64,000 nt of DNA, from the NCBI GenBank assembly GCA_022774865.1, contig JALFLH010000019.1:1-64000 (forward strand), in the 5' to 3' direction. Shown piece by piece: positions 40,026 to 47,972 of the stretch. The notes under the pieces were generated by a model that was not told the DNA's origin, searched no databases, and saw nothing but the letters and a program-made list of their open reading frames with translations. The translations under genes were made by a program, and so were the position numbers. The stretch comes from Clostridiales bacterium (GTDB lineage: Bacteria > Bacillota > Clostridia > Oscillospirales > Oscillospiraceae). The first letter of the stretch is position 1; each line of letters begins with the position of its first letter.

Positions 40026-43000
40026 TCAGCCCGTCTTTACGAGTTTCACTCCGTCAATCTGGCATGTGGTTCCGCCGGGAGAATTGATATAGAATCCTAT
40101 ATCAACATCGCCGCTTAATGCCAGATTTCCAATCAAGTAGTGCTTCCATTCAGAAGTCTGGTCAATGTTTACATATGTCGTGGTTCCATCACCATTCTGA
40201 ATCTCAGCCCTTGCAATTGTAGGTGCAGTATTGAAACATCTGGCCCAGAATTCCAACTGATATGTTCCGCTTTCTATGGTATTGACCTGATGGATGCTCT
40301 GCTGGTACGCCGAAGCGAGATAGAAGTAAGCCCGCTGTTCCCCTTCACGCGCGGTTTCGGGTGGATTCATGCCGATGCCCTTATCTACACCGTAGGCCAG
40401 TTCCTGCCCGTCCGGATGCCACTGCGTCCACTTGGATGTCTCCCATGTCGGACGTTCAAAGCCCCCGTTATCCAGGATATTCTCTTCAAAACTTGCCGTA
40501 GATGTTCCATTCACGACGACCCGCAATTGATCCAGATTGACATAGCCGCTATTTCCGGAGTCAAAGGTGAAGGCAATCGTATTCTGCCCGGCATTCAGGT
40601 TCAGTGTCGTCTCCCAGTTGCCCCAGATATTCCAATCCGTTCCGAGACTTGCAAACGTTGCGGTTTTTACGAAGCTGCCATTCACATAAGTGTTCAATGT
40701 CTTGGCCGCTCCATTTCCATTGGCATAGCGCAGCGTTACAGAATAGGTTCCCGCTGTCGGAACCGTCACATTACGGAATTCCACACTGGTTCCCGCACTC
40801 TCCAGACCCGCGGCGAAGCCGGAACCTGTGTAGAACCAATGATTGGTTGATCTGGCAGGGCCGTTATGCAGCGCAGCAGCTTCCGCTTCATACGATGCAA
40901 TATCCGGGAAGAACGGCACGAAAACATGGTCGATGTTAAGATACCCGGTATCACCGGCATCCTCGTCGTACAGAATGGTAATACTGTTTGCCCCTGCAGC
41001 GAGCGGCAGATTTTCGGATACCGTTGACCAGGTATCCCAGCTTTCGGTTGGAGCAAACACAACCTGACGCACAAACGTACCGTTCACGTAGATGCTCATG
41101 GTTTTTCCTGCGGAATTTCCATTCGCGTAACGAATCGTAACAGGATAAACACCGGCTGTCTTACCATTTACACGGAACGTTACTGCCGCACCGGCAGTCT
41201 CAAATTTGTCCGCGAAGCCCGTTCCGGTATAGCCAGTGTGATTGGTATTCACGCCAGCCCGGGTCGCTGTTGAGCTGCCCCACAGAGTTCCTTCTTCAGC
41301 CTCATAATACAGCCCTGTCGCAGTCTGCGTCGTTGTACCCGTCGCCACAATGCTCTTTGCCGCACCGGCATTGATCTTAACGTAAGTAACGTCTCCGTAG
41401 ATATCCTTACCGACGGCATAGCCTTCTCCAGATGCCGCGCGGAGGGAAGCAAGATCGTGATATTTGGTCATGTCGCTGCCTCCCAGCCTGACACTGGAAG
41501 CCGCCTTGCCATGAATCTTCACAAGATAAGTTTCATAGCTGGATGCGTAGCTGCCGCTCTTTGCGGAGAAGTTTACGGCAATTCCGGAAGCGCCGTTATC
41601 CTGCGCTGTGATTGTCTGCTTGAAGAACGCGCCGTCCTCATAGTCATAACTGCTTCCGTCATCATCATACAGCAGGAAGGAGGATTGGGTGCTGTCCGCA
41701 AACACATCCACATCCACTTCAGTGACGGCTTCCTCACCGGTGTAATTCAGGGCTTTCTGCGTTGGAATGATCGCGCCCTCCTTGATAAACAGAGGCACAT
41801 CGGTCCAGCTCTCGCCATTTACCGCATACGCAATGTACTGACCGCCTTCGTATACCAGGCCAGTAAAGTAATCAATCCAGGTACCTGCCGGAAGATAGAT
41901 CCACTTGGTCGTCTGATAACGCTCGGTCACAGGCGCCACAAGCAGCCAGTCGCCAAACATCCACGCATCCGTATCGTTTGCCACATTGCTGTCATTCGGA
42001 TAATCAAACAGCAGCGGCTTAACCAGGCCGACGCCTTTGGCAAGGGCTTTCTGCTCATAAGAATAGATATAGGGCAGCAGACGATAGCGAAGCTGGATCA
42101 CGGCTTTGCTGTTTTCCTCCGCCGTAAAGCCATAGTACCATGGCTGGCGCTGATGGTTGAAGTTTCCATGGACACGGAACACGGGAGAGAATGCCGCCAA
42201 CTGCAGCCATCTGGTGTAAAGCTCAGGGGAGGGGTTCTCGATCGTGCCCGTATTCTGGTTGAAGCCGCCGCCATCGGAGCCCCATTTCATCTGACCGTTA
42301 TTGATCGTTGAAAGCATGGTTGCTTTCTGATCATTCAGTCCATTGGTCCACCAGATGTTTTCATCAATGGCAAACTGGGTTCCCACATCGCCGGACCAGA
42401 TGGTAGTGGCGAAGCGCTGGGTGCCGGGATAGTAGTTTCGGGCCGTCTGCCATACGCGAACCGCGTCATTGGTGTAAGCGCGCTGGCCTTCATAAAGCGC
42501 CTGAGAGAGATGCAGCGTCGTAAAGTTTCCAAACCAGTAGCTGGCGGAGCCGGAGGCAACCGTGTCGGTTTCATCGTTCCACCAGCCGGCAATTCCTTTG
42601 TCAAAGGCATCGATGGAATGCTGCCACCACCAGTCACGAACAGCCTGATCATAGGGATCAATGCTGCGCACGGTCACCGGATAGAAATAATCCGTATATT
42701 CAGCATGGCCCGGGTAGAAGAAGTCTCCATCGATCGCGGCCTGTCCCTGCTGCGTAACTGTACCGTCTGACAGCTTTGTCACAATCCGGGGTTTTGTGAT
42801 TCCGATCAGCTTAATGCCCTCCGCATCCATGTTGGTCTTCAGCAAAGAGGTGGCGGCGTCCGGGAAATTATTGGTATTCCAGGTGAACTCGCCATAATTG
42901 TCACTGCCATAGTTTTTCCAGTCATAGTCAATGCCGTAGCTGTCAATCGGGATTCCTTTGGCCCGATAGGTGTCGACCATCTCATACAATTCCGACTGGT

Positions 43001-43880
43001 TGATGCCCCATTCGTAGTTGGAAAACCCAAGCGACCATTCGGGCATCATGGGAGATTCGCCCGTAATGTGCGAATAATTCTCCATGATGTCCTCCGGGTT
43101 GCCCAGCATGATATAATACTCAACGTTTTCTTTGAAATACCTCCGCCCTTCGGTCGTGGTATCTCCGTAGTAGAACTCCATTTTATTTGTTGTGCTGTCA
43201 AGCACCGGATAGCCGCCATCGGAATCAATCAGAATGCCATACCCAGCGGTAGACCACATGAATGGGCCGCCGGAATTGCCCTGCTGCCCGGCCTGAACCG
43301 CAGCGGTCGTATCGTTTCTCAGGAGCTGCCCGTTCCCATCGAAGCAGGCGTAGCTGCTCAATCCATACATATTTTGTCCTGCGTTTCTGACAAAACGGAC
43401 ACCATCGTGAAATACGCCGCCGTCATCCGGTTCCCAGAACAAAACTGTTCCATCCGCCTTTTTCACGGTCATTCTGCAAGGATTTCTCTGGATGGATACC
43501 CGCATAGAACCCGTGGTGATGGTAATTGGATCAGCCGACACATTGATCTGCGCTCCAACCGTTCCCCAAACCCTGTCCGGGTCAATCATCGGAGTGGAAG
43601 CGCTGGAGGCAATTCCATTTGGGCGGTAGTTTACTCTGAGAATGTCATCTTCACATACCCGGATCTCAAGAATATCATCCCCTGTCTCCGCCCCATTATC
43701 AACAGTCAGTGTGAGGACATCCCCGCTGACTGTCGCCGCCAGCACATTGCCTAGTGTTTCCGCGTACGCTTTTACTTCCACAACACCTGCGCGGATGCAG
43801 GCGATTGTCAACACGAACACCAAAAGCAGGGAAATGATCCGAAGCCAGTGGCGATCGCCTGGATGCCATCGAACGTTCAT
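40026..43880 (-). CDS. ctsZ: Secreted GH31 alpha-1,6-glucosyltransferase-like enzyme (CtsZ/6GT type)
   Basis: The 1284-residue protein has a signal peptide (hydrophobic 14-37, cleavage near AYA-E), an N-terminal beta-domain and a GH31 barrel with nucleophile D436 (GWWNDETD) and acid/base D498 (TTIWSGDV). C-terminal modules are two CBM35/CBM6-like domains (starting YYEAEEGTLWG and SYEAEAAALHNG) and a last jelly-roll domain of CBM61/CBM4-like type (DNGGFERPTWETSKWTQW). This order (two CBM35, then CBM61) is that of 6-alpha-glucosyltransferases, and 1284 is the length I recall for CtsZ of Bacillus globisporus C11. Predicted role: moving a non-reducing glucosyl unit of maltodextrin or starch to a 6-OH. 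It is the last gene of the operon. Confidence 0.85.
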   Translation of the reverse strand: MNVRWHPGDRHWLRIISLLLVFVLTIACIRAGVVEVKAYAETLGNVLAATVSGDVLTLTVDNGAETGDDILEIRVCEDDILRVNYRPNGIASSASTPMIDPDRVWGTVGAQINVSADPITITTGSMRVSIQRNPCRMTVKKADGTVLFWEPDDGGVFHDGVRFVRNAGQNMYGLSSYACFDGNGQLLRNDTTAAVQAGQQGNSGGPFMWSTAGYGILIDSDGGYPVLDSTTNKMEFYYGDTTTEGRRYFKENVEYYIMLGNPEDIMENYSHITGESPMMPEWSLGFSNYEWGINQSELYEMVDTYRAKGIPIDSYGIDYDWKNYGSDNYGEFTWNTNNFPDAATSLLKTNMDAEGIKLIGITKPRIVTKLSDGTVTQQGQAAIDGDFFYPGHAEYTDYFYPVTVRSIDPYDQAVRDWWWQHSIDAFDKGIAGWWNDETDTVASGSASYWFGNFTTLHLSQALYEGQRAYTNDAVRVWQTARNYYPGTQRFATTIWSGDVGTQFAIDENIWWTNGLNDQKATMLSTINNGQMKWGSDGGGFNQNTGTIENPSPELYTRWLQLAAFSPVFRVHGNFNHQRQPWYYGFTAEENSKAVIQLRYRLLPYIYSYEQKALAKGVGLVKPLLFDYPNDSNVANDTDAWMFGDWLLVAPVTERYQTTKWIYLPAGTWIDYFTGLVYEGGQYIAYAVNGESWTDVPLFIKEGAIIPTQKALNYTGEEAVTEVDVDVFADSTQSSFLLYDDDGSSYDYEDGAFFKQTITAQDNGASGIAVNFSAKSGSYASSYETYLVKIHGKAASSVRLGGSDMTKYHDLASLRAASGEGYAVGKDIYGDVTYVKINAGAAKSIVATGTTTQTATGLYYEAEEGTLWGSSTATRAGVNTNHTGYTGTGFADKFETAGAAVTFRVNGKTAGVYPVTIRYANGNSAGKTMSIYVNGTFVRQVVFAPTESWDTWSTVSENLPLAAGANSITILYDEDAGDTGYLNIDHVFVPFFPDIASYEAEAAALHNGPARSTNHWFYTGSGFAAGLESAGTSVEFRNVTVPTAGTYSVTLRYANGNGAAKTLNTYVNGSFVKTATFASLGTDWNIWGNWETTLNLNAGQNTIAFTFDSGNSGYVNLDQLRVVVNGTSTASFEENILDNGGFERPTWETSKWTQWHPDGQELAYGVDKGIGMNPPETAREGEQRAYFYLASAYQQSIHQVNTIESGTYQLEFWARCFNTAPTIARAEIQNGDGTTTYVNIDQTSEWKHYLIGNLALSGDVDIGFYINSPGGTTCQIDGVKLVKTG

Positions 43881-43931
43881 AAGTTCCCTCCTGTCTTTTC
43901 AGTTGTGTAAACAAACGGTGTGATTTCGTGC

Positions 43932-43953
43932 TGCGGGGGAAGTATCCCCCGCA
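43932..43953 (-). promoter_or_regulatory. Intercistronic hairpin between the two secreted GH31 genes
   Basis: TGCGGGGGA/TCCCCCGCA, a 9-bp stem with a 4-base loop, starts at the stop codon of the 1093-residue protein. There is no T-tract, so it is likely an mRNA-stability or partial-termination element. Confidence 0.6.
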
Positions 43954-46900
43954 TTATGTGATTTTGATGTTGTCCAGATTGATTCCCGCGTAACAGTCCG
44001 TATCATACGTGATGCCAATCGTGCTCTTGCCGGCCGGAAGCGTTACCGTTACCGCCACGGTAGACCAGGTATCCCAATCTGCTGTCTTAGCAAGTACCGG
44101 TGCGGATACCCGGCTGCCATTGATGTAAACCGCCCGTTTCGCGTCCTCCGTTCCTGCGCTGTACCTCAATTCCAGCGTATAGGAACCGGCTGCGGGCGCA
44201 TAGACATCAAAGCTCACGGAGTCTCCGCTCTCGGCGAATCCGTCAACGAACCCGGTTCCTTCATAACCGGAATGATTGGTATTGGTACTCACATTTGTAC
44301 CCGCTGCATATTCGGCTTCATAGGGTACCTCACTGGTACCGGTTAATTCAACGGATGTGGTCGTGGCAGAGGTACCGGCGCGGATGATGGCCATATGCTG
44401 TTCCGTATCGTAATACCACCCGGTCGTACAGGTTTTGAACGCGTCAAAATCGGTAAAGTGTGTAATTGCAGCGCCGGCAATCTTTATCTGAGACGGCTCG
44501 GAAGTAAAAACCTGCAAGCTGCGCGCTGAGGTCATTCCGGGAACCTGTATGGTGATTGTCCCATTATCATAGTTCTCCTGAACGGTCAACTGCAGTTGCG
44601 CATTTCCAACATAGTCGTAATAGTCATAGCTGGTGGTGCCCTTTGGGTAAATCCGATAGGTGAAGTTTACATAGCTTTCCGTAGAATTGCCCACCGATTC
44701 ACCGAACTGATAGTCTGCATTGAGGTTCAAGGGAAGAACAGAGCCCGCTTTTACGAATACCGGGATCGCGTCAAGTCCGGCAGAATAAGTGATCAAGCTG
44801 CCACCGGGGCGCTTTGCACCCCAAAACAGGTCAATCCACTCCCCTTCCGGCAAATAGATCAGTTTTTCGGTCTGACCCTCATTTTCAATTGGCGCAACCA
44901 GCAGATTCTCACCGAGCATATACTGGAACTCCATATCATCCGCAGTCGTGTCTCCGGGGAACTCATATGCCATGGACCGCATCATCGGTACGCCTGTTGC
45001 ATTTGTGTACTTCGCCTGATTATACAGATAGGGAATCAGGCTCATTCTGTAGTTTGCGAACTTCCGATAGATATTGATGCATTCCATATCACCGGTGCGT
45101 TCATACATATTCCAGGGTGTCCGCGCAACGCTGGGAGACGGATCGCCGCCCCATTCCGAGTGAAGCTGCATGATGGGGGAAAACGCCGCCTGCGCAACAC
45201 TTCGCTTATAAAGCTCCGTGCTGGGGATCTCTCCGCTGAAACCTGCCAGATCCCATGTGACAAACGGCACTCCGGACATGGATGCGTTCATTGTGGCCCG
45301 CATGGCATCCCGGTAGGCGCTGAAACTGGAGGTCTGGTCTCCCACCCACGCAATGGGATGCTGGCCTGCGCCGGAGCCCCCGGCTCGGAAAAATACGATT
45401 CCGTCCGTGTTGTATTCCTTGACGAAATCAGAATAAGCCTGAACGTACAGATCCGGATACAGGTTCCGAAGTTCGTCGCCCTTCATGCCGTTGGAGGCGG
45501 TAATGTTTCTGCCCCAGACAAACTCGCCGCCGTCGCACTTAAAGCCGTCAATTCCAATTTCTTCCAGCAGATAGGCGCGTTTATTCATCCACCAGCTCAC
45601 TGCGGCGGAATTTGTAAAGTCCGGCATCACCGCATTGCCATACCATCCGCCTTTATTCCGATAAGGTGTGCCTGTCCCATTATCGAGCACATAGCCCTGA
45701 CTGATTGCATACGCCTCATCTGTTGCAAGCTGCTGAATCGGATCGGATGCCGATTTGATCACCGGCAACTGCCAGAGCAGCACCTTGATTCCATTCTCAT
45801 GGAGCGTGTCTACCATGCTTTCCGGGTCCGGCCATCTGCCCGTATAGGTGAAGTCGCTGGACGTAGGAACCCACGTTGCGCTGTGCGGTGTATACTGTGC
45901 ATCGCCCCAGATGTAGAACGTCTCTTCATCCGCCCATGCCTCAATCACCATAGCAGTTGTCGGAATGTGATACTGGTTCGTTTTTGCCACCTGATCCAGC
46001 ACTTCAGACTGCTTATTCCACTCGTTCGCAGAAATCCAGGGGCCAAATGCCCATACGGCGGGCAAAGCAGGCTTTTCAATCACATCGGTATACTTCTGTG
46101 AAATTTCCTTGGGCGTACCGGCAAAGTAATACAGATCCATCCCGGTATTCTTCGTGCCTCCTGCGGTTGCACGAATCGTGGCACGGTTGCTTGCATCCGT
46201 TGCAAGCCGATACTGCACATAATAGGTTGTGTTCAGATAGGTGCCATACCCCCGATTGCTGAAATAGAACGGAATCGGCAGATAGGTCTTATTTCCCTGA
46301 TTCAGGTACCAGTTGACTGTATAGATATCTACATTATTTCCACGCTGGTTCAGGGTATCATAACGCATCCCAAACCCGGCAAACGATTCGTCGCCTGGGG
46401 TATTCAGGTTTTGTTCCACCGCATTGATATAATTGGAGCCATTGGTGCGGAAGGCCAGACCCCGGTAATCACTCGTCTCCTGCGTCAACCGTGTACCCTC
46501 CCCGTCATAAATCTCCATGCGGTAAGGGTTCTTATGGATTTTGATCTTGATATCCGGACCGTTTATCCAAATACTGTCAGAGCCGGACTGGTCTACCGTA
46601 TAACTCGATAAACCGGTGGCAAAGCTGTCGCTGCCGAACGGCTCAAACTGCATACGGAAATAGCCTGTTCCGGGGAAAGCAATACTGATCCTGGGCTGAA
46701 TCGCAGACGCCGTCGATGCACAGGTCAGTTCCACACGGTTGCTGTAATTCACAACATTCGTCACTTGCGTCACATAATCCCAGTCTGTCACAATGAATGT
46801 GTATGGCCCCGTTGTCTTTTCATTCGCGCCGTTCTGGTTCGCATGGAGCGTATATGTGACCACATCACCTTTTGCGAAGCTCCCCATGTTTGCTTCCCAA

Positions 46901-47235
46901 TGGGTGTCATTGCCACTGTTGTACTTCCATTCCGCGTTGACCACCGGCTGCTCCACGCTGTTTTTCGTCCAGGTAACCCAAACCGCGTCTCCATCTTCAA
47001 TCGGCCAGGTTTTGGACTTCAGGTAAACCGTATCGCCTGCCACTGGATCCCGTGGATACCGTTCGCAGTCGTTGCTTTCTACCTCCGTGCCGCCATAGAG
47101 ATCATCCCAGCCGGTGGGTTCATGATAGATTCCTTCCACCGCATTCACTACCGTAAACGTTCCTGCCATCATTGCCGTGATGAGAATGAAGGCAACGATG
47201 CGGAAAACCATCCGTCTGCCGTGTTTCATTGTCAT
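43954..47235 (-). CDS. ctsY: Secreted GH31 isomaltosyltransferase-like enzyme (CtsY/IMT type)
   Basis: The 1093-residue protein has a signal peptide (residues 9-32, cleavage near VNA-V) and a mature N-terminus EGIYHEPTGWDDLYGG...RYPRDPVAGDTV, as in isomaltosyltransferases. The GH31 barrel follows, with nucleophile D568 (GFKCDGGEF) and acid/base D633 (AWVGDQTS). A CBM35-like module ends it (about 960-1093, YEAEYAAGTNVSTNTNHSGYEGTGFVDGF). The length equals that of CtsY as I recall it. CtsY transfers isomaltosyl groups to 3-OH and closes the cyclic tetrasaccharide cycloalternan. A second ATG (47229) has better ribosome-site spacing, giving 1091 residues. Confidence 0.85.
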   Translation of the reverse strand: MTMKHGRRMVFRIVAFILITAMMAGTFTVVNAVEGIYHEPTGWDDLYGGTEVESNDCERYPRDPVAGDTVYLKSKTWPIEDGDAVWVTWTKNSVEQPVVNAEWKYNSGNDTHWEANMGSFAKGDVVTYTLHANQNGANEKTTGPYTFIVTDWDYVTQVTNVVNYSNRVELTCASTASAIQPRISIAFPGTGYFRMQFEPFGSDSFATGLSSYTVDQSGSDSIWINGPDIKIKIHKNPYRMEIYDGEGTRLTQETSDYRGLAFRTNGSNYINAVEQNLNTPGDESFAGFGMRYDTLNQRGNNVDIYTVNWYLNQGNKTYLPIPFYFSNRGYGTYLNTTYYVQYRLATDASNRATIRATAGGTKNTGMDLYYFAGTPKEISQKYTDVIEKPALPAVWAFGPWISANEWNKQSEVLDQVAKTNQYHIPTTAMVIEAWADEETFYIWGDAQYTPHSATWVPTSSDFTYTGRWPDPESMVDTLHENGIKVLLWQLPVIKSASDPIQQLATDEAYAISQGYVLDNGTGTPYRNKGGWYGNAVMPDFTNSAAVSWWMNKRAYLLEEIGIDGFKCDGGEFVWGRNITASNGMKGDELRNLYPDLYVQAYSDFVKEYNTDGIVFFRAGGSGAGQHPIAWVGDQTSSFSAYRDAMRATMNASMSGVPFVTWDLAGFSGEIPSTELYKRSVAQAAFSPIMQLHSEWGGDPSPSVARTPWNMYERTGDMECINIYRKFANYRMSLIPYLYNQAKYTNATGVPMMRSMAYEFPGDTTADDMEFQYMLGENLLVAPIENEGQTEKLIYLPEGEWIDLFWGAKRPGGSLITYSAGLDAIPVFVKAGSVLPLNLNADYQFGESVGNSTESYVNFTYRIYPKGTTSYDYYDYVGNAQLQLTVQENYDNGTITIQVPGMTSARSLQVFTSEPSQIKIAGAAITHFTDFDAFKTCTTGWYYDTEQHMAIIRAGTSATTTSVELTGTSEVPYEAEYAAGTNVSTNTNHSGYEGTGFVDGFAESGDSVSFDVYAPAAGSYTLELRYSAGTEDAKRAVYINGSRVSAPVLAKTADWDTWSTVAVTVTLPAGKSTIGITYDTDCYAGINLDNIKIT

Positions 47236-47300
47236 ACCGCCCTTCTTTGGTTGAACCCCGATTGCTTCTGCGATCCGTTCAGTTTTCGTTTCTCCCCCCT

Positions 47301-47972
47301 TCAGTGCAATTTCCGTTCCTGATCGGGTGATACCGGGACAGACAATTGCCGAATCAAATCATCAGGCTTTTTCAGCGGGTAGGTTACGCCCTCCGACTGA
47401 GCCGCCCGGCCTACCGCCGCCACCTGACACCCCAACGCAAGCGCCGCCTGAACGCCGCTGACCGCGTCCTCCACCACCACACAGTTCGCATATCCCACCC
47501 CCAGCGCATCCGCCGCCTTTTGGAATACCTGCGGATCCGGCTTTGAGCGGGTGATCTGGCTGCCGTCCACAATTACAGTGAAATAGCCCTTCAATCCAGT
47601 TTTTTCCAGAATCAGCGGCGCATTTTTGCTGGAGGACGCAACCGCTGCGGGGATATTCTGCGTTCGCAGCCACGCAAGGAGCTCCACCACGCCGGGTATT
47701 ACATCCTCCCGTGTCATTCCCGTCAGCAAACTGACATAGTTTCTGTTTTTCTCTTCAGCAAACGCGGCAAGCTGATCCGCCGTCAGTTCCACGCCTCCCT
47801 GCGCGGCAACAATTCGCGCGCTCTCCAGCCGGCTGACGCCCCGAACCAGGTCGCCTGTGCCGTCCCCAAATGGGATTCCCCATTGCGCGCAGGTCTTCCG
47901 CCAGGCCGCCGTATGATAGCGGTCGCTTCTTGTCAGGACGCCATCCAAATCAAAAATCACAGCCTCAATCAT
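47301..47972 (-). CDS. pgmB: Beta-phosphoglucomutase
   Basis: The 223-residue HAD protein has the nucleophile motif FDLDGVLTRSDRYH (Asp 8, general acid Asp 10), the cap-domain RGVSRLESARI, motif II VASSSKN, and motif III/IV KPDPQVF...VVEDAVSG. This pattern is specific for beta-phosphoglucomutase, which converts beta-glucose 1-phosphate to glucose 6-phosphate. Beta-G1P is the product of GH65 phosphorylases, and a GH65 gene heads this locus. ATGA overlap with the lipoprotein GH31 gene. Confidence 0.95.
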   Translation of the reverse strand: MIEAVIFDLDGVLTRSDRYHTAAWRKTCAQWGIPFGDGTGDLVRGVSRLESARIVAAQGGVELTADQLAAFAEEKNRNYVSLLTGMTREDVIPGVVELLAWLRTQNIPAAVASSSKNAPLILEKTGLKGYFTVIVDGSQITRSKPDPQVFQKAADALGVGYANCVVVEDAVSGVQAALALGCQVAAVGRAAQSEGVTYPLKKPDDLIRQLSVPVSPDQERKLH